Source of the DNA: Haladaptatus caseinilyticus
GTDB taxonomy: Archaea > Halobacteriota > Halobacteria > Halobacteriales > Haladaptataceae
Assembly (NCBI RefSeq): GCF_026248685.1
Contig: NZ_CP111036.1
Location: 1,364,001-1,428,000, forward strand
Length of the DNA stretch: 64,000 bases
Direction: 5' to 3'
How positions within the stretch are numbered: the stretch's first letter is position 1; every line of letters begins with the position of its first letter. The translations under genes and the position numbers were made by a program. Positions 17,752-26,063 of the stretch are shown here, one piece after another. A model generated the notes under the pieces. That model ran no database searches, was not told where the DNA came from, and saw nothing but the letters and a program-made list of their open reading frames with translations.

Positions 17752-19956
17752 ATGACAGAAAACCAACTTAGCAGACGGAACGTACTGAAAGCGACCGGCG
17801 TGCTGGGTGCGACAGCTGTCGCACCGTGGACGACGAGCGCTGCGACGGTAGACGACGCGCTGGACACGTCCGGTGGACTTCAAGAAGTCCTCGTTGTCTT
17901 CGAAACGAACGACGACGTCGACCACCTTCGCCGCCTCAACCTCGCCGAGGGCTACTACAAGTTCTCGGTCCTCCCGATTGGCTACAGCCTGCTCACGGGC
18001 GGCCAAATCGAGACGGTCGCGTCGTGGAGCGACGTGCGGGCTGTGCAGAAGAACGTCGAACTGGAGTATCACAACGACGACGCCCGCGAGACGACCGGTG
18101 TATCGACGGTACAAGAGGAGCGATTCTACACCGGTGAGAGCGTCCACGCGGTCGCCATCGACTCCGGAGTCGATGGCGACCATCCGGACCTCGAAAACAA
18201 CCTGCAACACAACTTCCGATTCGTTGATCCCCTCGACAGGGAGACGATGTGGGTCGATGCCGGTCCCGCCGACACCGCGAGTATGGGTCACGGCACGCAC
18301 GTCAGTGGTTCCATCGCGGGCGACGGGACGAAGAGTGACGGTGCCTATCGCGGGATGGCACCGGACGCCGATCTCACCGTTTACTCGACTGATGCGGTCG
18401 CCGCCCTGCTCCAAGTCGTCGGTGCGTACGACGACATGATAGACCGACAGCGCGCCGGGAAACACGACGTACAAGTCGTGAACAACTCCTACGGACCGTC
18501 CAGCGGGAACGACGCCGATTACAATCCGAACGGCGCGCTCGAGGTTGCGACATGGATGGCGTTCGAGGAGGGCATTCTCCCGGTGTTCTCGGCGGGCAAC
18601 TCCGGTCCGGATACGAACACGCTAAGCAACTACGCCAAGGGACCACACATCCTCGCTTCCGCCGCCACCGATGACCACATGACGGTCACTGATTTCTCCT
18701 CCCGGGGGCGAAAACCCGGCTACGACGGTGGTGGCGAGGGGGCACAGTACGACCGCGAGGCTGCCTACGCTAACCTCCGGGACTTGTACGCGAAAGGATA
18801 CGAGAACAGACCGGTCGTCGGCGAGACGACCTACTCCGGCACGGTTGGTCCCGGCGTAACCGACAGTACGACCGGAGTCTCGGCGGGCGAGAGTGTCTAC
18901 GAGGAATGGGTCGCTCCCGACGACGCGGGGTATGTCGAGATAACCGTTTCGTGGACGCCACAAGGTGAGGACGTGGACGTGTATCTCCACGAGGGGGCAG
19001 AAGACGGCCCCGTCGTCGCCAGTGGAGCATCCCTCAACAATCCGGAGGAACTTGCAGGTACCATCTCGCCGGGGACAACCTACTACCTCGAACTGAAGCC
19101 GTACACCGTCGTCGTGGCGGATTACTCTGCTGACGTGACCGCTCGAAAAGCGCTCCCGGCGGGAGAGCGACCGTCCGGTCCGTACGGCCTCTACCGAACC
19201 AGCGTCGGAACGCCCGGTGATTTGGTCATGAGTACGCTTGCACCCGACGACCCGCTGCAGACGTATCCCACCGGTTTCGCGGGACGACCGGAACAACAAG
19301 GAACTGACGTGTGGTACGGTCGGCTCTCGGGAACGAGTATGTCCGGTCCGGTACTGGCTGGAATCGTCGCGCTCGTCTACGACGCCTATTACCAGACTCA
19401 CGGCGAGTTCCCCGACCCCATGGACGCTATCAACCTCGTGGAGGCCACTGCCCACGATGCCCGGGACGACCACGCGCCGTGGAACATCGGGGCCGGATTC
19501 GCGGATGCGGACGCTGCCGTCGCCCTTGCGGAATCGGGCGACGTTCCGTCCTTCGACGATGTATCGCTCGCGGTCGATGGAAAAACGACTGATCCCGTCT
19601 TCACTGCTGACGGCACGCGAGCGGACGATGGCAGTACGTTCACGGCCGGGCAGACGAATCGGGTCGATGTGACAGTCGATTCGGCCAGCGAGCAGGTGGC
19701 CGTTCGTGATCGGGTTCCGTTCGATTGGGACGTGGTCGGCGGCGACGCACACACCGTCTATACCGACGACGGTGCACGGTACGTCGAGTTCACCGACCCG
19801 GCGTCGGTGGGCGAGACGCGAACCTACTTCATCGAGGCACCGGATTCGACCGGCCAGTACGAGTTCGGCCCGGCGGAAGCGCGTCCTGCTGATGCTGGCG
19901 CGTTCCGGACGCTGACCGGGAGCGAGGCGAACACCGTCGTCGGGGAGCAAACCTGA
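17752..19956 (+). CDS. Tat-exported subtilase (S8) with propeptide, PPC insert and shared C-terminal module
   Basis: The protein has 734 residues. Tat signal LSRRNVLKATGVLGATAV; then an I9-like propeptide (about 43-115, LQEVLVVFETND to VELEYHNDDARE) that would inhibit and fold the enzyme. Triad Asp137 (AIDSGVDGDHPDL), His180 (GHGTHVSG), Ser529 (GTSMSGPV); oxyanion Asn in VFSAGNSGP. A PPC-like beta domain (YSGTVGPGVTD...) is inserted before the serine. The C-terminal module starts near residue 616 (FTAGQTNRVDVTV) and ends TVVGEQT. GGTGAG, a Shine-Dalgarno-like sequence, lies 5 bases before the ATG at 17752, which decides the start over an upstream frame. The gene is 10 bases after the previous one, so the two are co-transcribed. 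Confidence 0.9.
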   Translation: MTENQLSRRNVLKATGVLGATAVAPWTTSAATVDDALDTSGGLQEVLVVFETNDDVDHLRRLNLAEGYYKFSVLPIGYSLLTGGQIETVASWSDVRAVQKNVELEYHNDDARETTGVSTVQEERFYTGESVHAVAIDSGVDGDHPDLENNLQHNFRFVDPLDRETMWVDAGPADTASMGHGTHVSGSIAGDGTKSDGAYRGMAPDADLTVYSTDAVAALLQVVGAYDDMIDRQRAGKHDVQVVNNSYGPSSGNDADYNPNGALEVATWMAFEEGILPVFSAGNSGPDTNTLSNYAKGPHILASAATDDHMTVTDFSSRGRKPGYDGGGEGAQYDREAAYANLRDLYAKGYENRPVVGETTYSGTVGPGVTDSTTGVSAGESVYEEWVAPDDAGYVEITVSWTPQGEDVDVYLHEGAEDGPVVASGASLNNPEELAGTISPGTTYYLELKPYTVVVADYSADVTARKALPAGERPSGPYGLYRTSVGTPGDLVMSTLAPDDPLQTYPTGFAGRPEQQGTDVWYGRLSGTSMSGPVLAGIVALVYDAYYQTHGEFPDPMDAINLVEATAHDARDDHAPWNIGAGFADADAAVALAESGDVPSFDDVSLAVDGKTTDPVFTADGTRADDGSTFTAGQTNRVDVTVDSASEQVAVRDRVPFDWDVVGGDAHTVYTDDGARYVEFTDPASVGETRTYFIEAPDSTGQYEFGPAEARPADAGAFRTLTGSEANTVVGEQT

Positions 19957-19966
19957 GGTGAGCGAG

Positions 19967-22198
19967 ATGACGGAACCTCCATTCCCCGGACTCGACCGTC
20001 GAACCGTCCTTCGCGGCGTCGGTGCCGTCGCGGCCGGGTCGATGCTCACCCATCCTGTGCAGGCGAGTTCCGAGACGACCATCATCGACGACGAACTCGA
20101 CCTCTCGACTCCAGGCCCCCACGAAGTGCTCGTCGTCTTCGACGCGCGTGAATCGATGGATCGGTTAACCGACCTCGACCTCCCGAAAGGGAAACACGAG
20201 TACTCCGTGCTTCCCATCACTTACACGGCGCTGTCGAGCGATGCGATTCGCACCGCAGCCGGATGGGATGACGTTCGTCGGATCCGGAAGGCCGTCGAAC
20301 TGGCGTATCACAACGACGACTCACGCGATGCGATGGGCGTCGATGTAGTCCAGCAAGAACTCGGCTACGACGGGTCGAGTGTCGATGCTGTCGTCATCGA
20401 TTCCGGGTTCAGCGGGCCGCATCCGGACTTCGAGGGCCGACTCGAATCCAACTGGCAGTGGGTGGACAACCCGCTCGGGACGCGGGACCCCGACTGGCTG
20501 AACCTCGGTGCGGAGGGCGATACCGACGACTTGGGCCACGGCACCCACTGCGCCGGGATCGTCGCGGGTGACGGTTCGGCCAGCGACGGGAGATACAAAG
20601 GCATGGCTCCCGGGGCGCGCCTCTCGGTCTACTCGGTGAATCAGGCGGTCTACCTGCCGTACGTGGTGGGTGCGTGGGATCATGTGCTTTCCCGCGCGGA
20701 CGACCCAAACGACGACTTCGACCCGGCAGTCGTTTCGAACTCCTACGGTGTCGCCCGGGACGTTCGATACAATCCGAACGATCCGGTGAACATCGCTACG
20801 TGGGAGGCGTTCGTCCGGGGCATCGTTCCGGTGTTCTCGGCGGGTAACAGCGGCCCGGAGGCCGACACGCTTTCGCGCTTCGCCAAGGCACCACACGTCC
20901 TCTGTGTGAGCGCGACTCGCGACGACAAACACGTTACGGGCTTTTCATCGCGGGGTCGAACCCCGGACGAGAATCGAGAAACCAACTACGACCGCAAGAA
21001 GGCACTCTGGAACCTCGTCCGTTTCCACGCCGCGATGACCGACTGGCAGTATGTCGTTGATGTCGGGACGTGGGAAGGGACGGTCGGCCCCGCCGCGGAT
21101 AATGGGACGGCTGGCACCGACGCATCGACGGAAAGCGAGTTCCACGAATGGAACTCCCCGCCGAACGCGGACACGTTGGAACTCGCGCTCGATGTCACGC
21201 CCGAAGGTGAGCAGGTGCGGGTTTCCATTCGTGAGGGAAGCAAGGACGGAACCGTCATTGCACAGATGGGCGAAGAACCCGTCCATCAACACCGGACACT
21301 GACGACCGACATAGACGGTGGGACGACCTACTGGGTCGAGGTCGAGCCGATGATTTCAGTCGCCGTCGAGTACACCCTCGACTACGAATCTCACGAAACG
21401 GTTCCCGGCGAACCGGTGAAACAGCGACCGGTCGGTCTCTATCGTTCGTCGGTAGGCACACCCGGCGACATGGTGATGAGCACGCTCGGACCGACTGACC
21501 CACTCGATGCCTATGGAGCTGACACTGAACCCTACTACGGGCCGATGAGTGGCACCTCGATGTCCTGTCCGGCCGCCGCAGGCGTCTGTACCCTCATCAT
21601 CGATGCGGCCCGAAAGAACGGTCATGACCCATCCCCCATCGACGTCATCAACACTATCGAGGCGACTGCCCGTGACGTTCACAAAAGCTACACGCCGTGG
21701 AACATCGGCTCCGGCTTCGTCGATGCTCTGTCCGCCGTGAAGCGTGCCGAGTCAGGCGATTTCGCACGATTTAGCGAGACGACGCTTACAGACCCCGATA
21801 CGCCGACAGCGCTCACGGTGACCGGTTCGCGCTCGGACGACGGGTCGGCGTTCACCGGTGGCCAGACGGATCAGGTGGACATCTCCGTACGTTCCGTATC
21901 GTACGTCGCGACAGTGCGCGATACGATTCCGGCCGAATGGACCGTCGATGCCGACTACGGCGACGTGGAGCGCGTCGAAACTGCAGGTGACGTAAAACAC
22001 GTCTTCCTCGGGTCGGTCGCACCGACAGACGGTGAGGTAACTCGTACCTACTTCGCGGAAGCACCGGACGACACGAGCGACACCGGCCAATACACGTTCG
22101 GCCCGGCCGAAGCCGAGTCGGCGAAGACGGACGACGATTGGATCGCATTCGGCGGGACGGAAACGAACACGGTCGTCGGCGAGGATTCGAACGCCTGA
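19967..22198 (+). CDS. Tat-exported subtilase (S8), paralogue of the preceding gene
   Basis: The protein has 743 residues and the same plan as its neighbour: Tat signal LDRRTVLRGVGAVAAGSML, propeptide (HEVLVVFDARES to ELAYHNDDSRD), triad Asp145 (VIDSGFSGPHPDF), His191 (GHGTHCAG), Ser531 (GTSMSCPA), oxyanion Asn (VFSAGNSGPE), and an inserted PPC-like domain (WEGTVGPAADNG...). The module is at about 612-743 (FTGGQTDQVDISV, VRDTIPAEWTV, YFAEAPDD, YTFGPAE). The start ATG at 19967 is preceded by GAGGTGAGCGAG, giving the same ribosome-binding layout as the gene before; an alternative GTG at 19958 lies inside that signal and is unlikely. Clear sequence likeness to the previous gene points to tandem duplication. 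Confidence 0.9.
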   Translation: MTEPPFPGLDRRTVLRGVGAVAAGSMLTHPVQASSETTIIDDELDLSTPGPHEVLVVFDARESMDRLTDLDLPKGKHEYSVLPITYTALSSDAIRTAAGWDDVRRIRKAVELAYHNDDSRDAMGVDVVQQELGYDGSSVDAVVIDSGFSGPHPDFEGRLESNWQWVDNPLGTRDPDWLNLGAEGDTDDLGHGTHCAGIVAGDGSASDGRYKGMAPGARLSVYSVNQAVYLPYVVGAWDHVLSRADDPNDDFDPAVVSNSYGVARDVRYNPNDPVNIATWEAFVRGIVPVFSAGNSGPEADTLSRFAKAPHVLCVSATRDDKHVTGFSSRGRTPDENRETNYDRKKALWNLVRFHAAMTDWQYVVDVGTWEGTVGPAADNGTAGTDASTESEFHEWNSPPNADTLELALDVTPEGEQVRVSIREGSKDGTVIAQMGEEPVHQHRTLTTDIDGGTTYWVEVEPMISVAVEYTLDYESHETVPGEPVKQRPVGLYRSSVGTPGDMVMSTLGPTDPLDAYGADTEPYYGPMSGTSMSCPAAAGVCTLIIDAARKNGHDPSPIDVINTIEATARDVHKSYTPWNIGSGFVDALSAVKRAESGDFARFSETTLTDPDTPTALTVTGSRSDDGSAFTGGQTDQVDISVRSVSYVATVRDTIPAEWTVDADYGDVERVETAGDVKHVFLGSVAPTDGEVTRTYFAEAPDDTSDTGQYTFGPAEAESAKTDDDWIAFGGTETNTVVGEDSNA

Positions 22199-22250
22199 TG
22201 TAAAAACTACCAACAACCAAACTAAGATTTAAACTTCTTCATATCTAATT

Positions 22251-22597
22251 ATGGTTGATGATGGTATGCGCTTGAATAACATCGATCGTAGAACAGTCCT
22301 TCAGTGCTCGACACAACGAGATTCAGGGCGCTTGCGGCCGATGCGGCAACGGCGGTCACCGCTACAACTGACACTCGTTTCGACGCTGATAGGACGTCCG
22401 TCTACTTTACGCAGACTGTATTCGAAGATCGCCGGACGGGATATACCTGCTTCGCGGAAACGCCGTCCACCGCAGCAAAGGCGAACAGCTACTCGTTCGG
22501 CCCAGTTCGGGGCTACCCCACTGACGGTCCTGTGTGGGTCGGCGCTACCGGGTCAACGAACGAAACCACCGTTCTTGCCGTTTCGACTACCACATGA
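22251..22597 (+). pseudogene. Remnant of a Tat-exported protein carrying the shared module
   Basis: The beginning (MRLNNIDRRTVLQCST) is a Tat signal start like that of the preceding gene. Within about 60 bases the frame is lost, and from about 22320 another frame reads VYFTQTVFEDRRTGYTCFAE, then YSFGPVRGY and TTVLAVSTTT. That is the second half of the C-terminal module (compare TRTYFIEAP, YEFGPAE, NTVVGE). The whole catalytic part is missing, so an internal deletion and frameshift have left the two ends. A TTTAAAC box at 22228 stands before it. Its last codon overlaps the start of the carboxypeptidase gene by ATGA, so the original reading order of the operon is still visible. Confidence 0.7.
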
Positions 22598-25500
22598 CAA
22601 ACGAAAATTCATCGTTCGATAGCACAGGTATCACACGACGCGACTTCGCACGACTCGCAACCGCGACGACGGGCGCACTCGCACTTCCCGGTGCGGCGGA
22701 GGCGAAACTGACATCGGGGAAGATGACCGCCCGCTACCAGTATACCGTCAACCATACTGAGGACAAGTACGCTGTCGCAACACTCATCGAATTCACGAGT
22801 GATGCAGGCTTCGGCGACCTCGACACGCTCGATGTCGAGTACCGACGGACGACGAACCCCAAACCGGCTGCACACGCTCATCTCACGACGGCTGAGGTCG
22901 GCGATGTCCTCGACATCCCTGCAGCAGAACGACTTAGTCACTCACCCGGGTCGAACCCGTTCTGGCGGCTCGGCGAGTATCCGCTGGGTGTCTTCCCGGA
23001 ACCCAAGGAGTCCACTGGGTTCATCGACTACGAGCAGATGGTCGATGGTCTCGAGCACCTCGAATCGCAGCATCCCGACCGGCTGAAGTTCTACTCAATC
23101 GGGGAATCTCCCGGGCACTACAACTACGTCACCGGCGAGGACGACCCGAAGGACATCCACGTCGCCGAGCTGACCAACAACGTCAACGACGCGGCGTCGT
23201 TCGAGGGCAAGGAGAAGGTGATGTTCAGCCTCTCGCTGCATGGCCTCGAACGCGCCGGTGCGGAGGCCGGATCGCGGTTCATCGAGGACGTCCTCTCCGG
23301 CGAGGACAGCGATATCGCCGACTTGCTCGACGACCTGGTCATCGTTTTCGTCTATTCGAACGCCGACGGTTGGGTCGCCAAGCATCCACAGTACGAGAGC
23401 GGTTGGCAGCTGCTCGGTCCGGAGGGCGGTGCGCCCGTCGTCCCGTTCTACGAGCGGGGCAACGACGGCGTTTACGACACGAATCGGCAGGCACCGTCGG
23501 TGGGTTTCATCAACCCTGGCCATTACCCGGGTGAGCCGTTAGGCGCGAACCTCACGGACGACGAACCCGGCATCGACAGTGACGTTCCCGACTATGCCGC
23601 CGAACGCGTCCCCGACCAGATGGCCATTATCGAGCACTTCCGGGAGTACGAGAACCTCAACTACGGCGCCGACCTCCACGGGGCGCTGACCTCCTCGAAG
23701 TTCGTGCTCGGCCTCATCAGCCAGGACCAGTTCGACCACGGCCAACTACATGAACTCTACCAGTTCAACCGTACCATCGACGAGACCCTCGAACCGGCGC
23801 TCTCGAAGTGGAACACGCTGGCGGACGCTCAGCAGCGACTCACCGGCGAGCTGAACCCGAAAGCGCTCGGCTTCGAAACGCTCCCCGAGCAGGCGTTCGA
23901 TTACGCCGGAATCTGGGACACCATCCACTACACCGTCTCGGGGGGCGTCCTCGATTGGATGAGTCATCCCGAGGAGCTCGGCGGTCTCGGGATGACGACG
24001 ATGGACTTCGAAATGGCATACTCGCACATGATCGGGTCGAACGTCTACGACCCGGAACTCGTCGATATGCAAGTGTTGGGATAACGACACTGCCATCAAA
24101 ACCATCTCACAGTACGTCACCGAGACCACGACGGCGGATATCGAGACCGGCGGTGCCTCCACCGCGTACGTCACCTCGGATGCGCTGACGCGTTCGTCGT
24201 CCGAACTCTCGTTCGTCGAAAACCCCGGCACGGGTTTCGTCGAGATGGACGAGGACGAGCACTTCGAGGGGACGCTCGGTCCCGGAACGACAGCCACGCC
24301 TGCCTACGCTCGCCACGAATTCACGGCCGTCGCGGACGCCGACCGCCTCGAAGCCAGTCTCTCGTGGACGCCACCCGGACAAGACCTCGAGTTCTATGTC
24401 GAGGATACGGACGGCAACCGCGTCGCCGTCTCGGCGACGGGCGATAACCCTGAAACCATACAGATGAGCGCCGAGGCCGGACAGACCTATACGTTCATCG
24501 CCGAGACGTACGCCAACGCGGCAGCCGACTACAGCATCGACGCGACCTACTTCACCTACGGTCAGAAGGAGACGAGTCGCGAGATGGACGAGCAGTCCTC
24601 GCTCCTCGGCCCCGACGAGGTAACGGAGTTCTACCGGAGCGTCCGCGAGGACGTGGACTCCCTTTCGGTGTCGATGGCCTCTCAGCCCGGCACCATGCAT
24701 GCCGTGACGCTGACGAATCCGAACGGTGACGTGGTCCGCAGTCACGATCCGACCGTCGGCAAGGGTGGTGCGAACGCCGCCGTCGGTACCCCCGAATTCG
24801 TCGTCCGTAATCCCGCTGCGGGCGAGTGGACCGTCGAGGTTCGGAACCTGATGGCGTCGAAGCGGGCGGGCACGAAGGTCCAATTCGGTACCCTGCAGAG
24901 TGACGAGGCGAACCCCGATCCCGTCGACGCACTGGGCTATCAGCAGCGCGACTATGACGTGTCTCCGTTCGCCTTCTTCGAGGATTACGCCGCTTTCGCC
25001 GACGCACCCGTGGACGCGCTCACGGTCGCCGACGTGAAGGCCGGTGCCCACCTCGGCTACGACAACCTCGTCGTCATTCACGACGACGCCATCAGCGACG
25101 CTTCGTACATCGATTCGCTCGACGACTTCGTCGCCGCCGACGGTAACCTCGTCCTCACCGACGACGGCGTCCGTCTGCTCGCCCCGATGGACAACGAGTA
25201 CGCCACCGATATCGCGGACCCGGATATCGGCCACGAACGGTTCTACATCGCCCATCTCGAACAGCGATATCCCGGTCACGAACTGTTGGAAGGGACCCGT
25301 CCCATCCAGAAACAGCTCTGGAAGATCGTCCCGATGGGCTATTCGACGAGCAACGAGGCCCCGATGCGTCTCGTGAACCGTGACGCCTTCGACGCCGCCG
25401 GGGGTACCATCGCCGGCGAGACGGCCGGGAAGGTGAGCGCGGGGTCGCTCACCGGCGGCCGTAGCGACGGTACCGGAATCCACGTCATCGGAAGCCTGCT

Positions 25501-26035
25501 CCCCCCAGCGAACCAAGGGAACCTTCACCCGTTCGGCCTGCTGGACTACACCGTCTCGTTCTTGGGTCACACCATGCTGACGAACGCGCTCGGATACCAG
25601 CAGACCCGCTACGTCAACGGACAACAGGTTTCGACGTTTGGCGACATCGACTCGTTCAGCGTGGATCCCTCCGTGACCGCGACGCGCGACGACGACGGTG
25701 ACCTGTTCACCGGCGGTCAGACGAATCAAATCGACATCGCGGTTAGCGGGAACGCCGATGTTCTCGTCCGCGACCGTCTACCCAGCGAGTGGTCCGTCGT
25801 CGGTGGCGATGCTCACACTACTCACGTCGAAGACGACACACGGTTCGTGGAGTTCACCGAGTCGGTCGAAGACGGCACTCGAACCTACCTCGCGGAAGCA
25901 CCGTCGTCATTGGCCGGGACACAGACGTACGAATTCGGTCCGATAGAGTACAGTCTCGACGGCGGACAGAACTGGATAGCGATTCCGGACACGACGGACA
26001 GAAACAACGTACTCGGCGCGGATACGAGCCTCTGA
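22594..26035 (+). pseudogene. Tat-exported M14 zinc carboxypeptidase, split by frameshift, with PPC and shared modules
   Basis: Two frames form one protein of about 1145 residues. Part 1 (22594-24084, 496 aa) has a Tat signal (ITRRDFARLATATTGALAL) and an M14 zinc carboxypeptidase domain: zinc ligands His216 and Glu219 in HGLERAGAE, His362 in GADLHGALTS, and a likely catalytic Glu473 in MDFEMAYSH. Its stop at 24082 is premature: the +1 frame continues without break as NDTAIKTISQYVTETTTADI and on through PPC (FEGTLGPGTTATP...), a beta/alpha region and the shared module (FTGGQTNQIDIAV, VRDRLPSEWSV, YLAEAPSS, YEFGPIEYS). One extra base near 24076 explains the break. A separate ATG at 24245 exists but has no signal peptide. 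Part 1 alone could still be exported and active without its tail. Confidence 0.85.
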
Positions 26036-26063
26036 AACGCACGACAACACACACCTACCAACC

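Noticed and set aside
19958-19966. GTG start of the third subtilase at 19958
   Set aside because: It lies within the Shine-Dalgarno-like GAGGTGAG; the ATG at 19967 has normal spacing.
18622-20220. Antisense frame of 532 codons under the second subtilase
   Set aside because: Same reason; it runs across two real genes with full domains and catalytic motifs on the plus strand.
24107-25729. Antisense frame of 540 codons under the carboxypeptidase tail
   Set aside because: Unlike any haloarchaeal protein in composition; the plus strand holds recognisable PPC and shared module.
24245-26035. Independent gene starting at ATG 24245
   Set aside because: The frame is open and meaningful upstream of this ATG (DTAIKTISQY...), and no signal peptide exists, so it is the end of the frameshifted carboxypeptidase.
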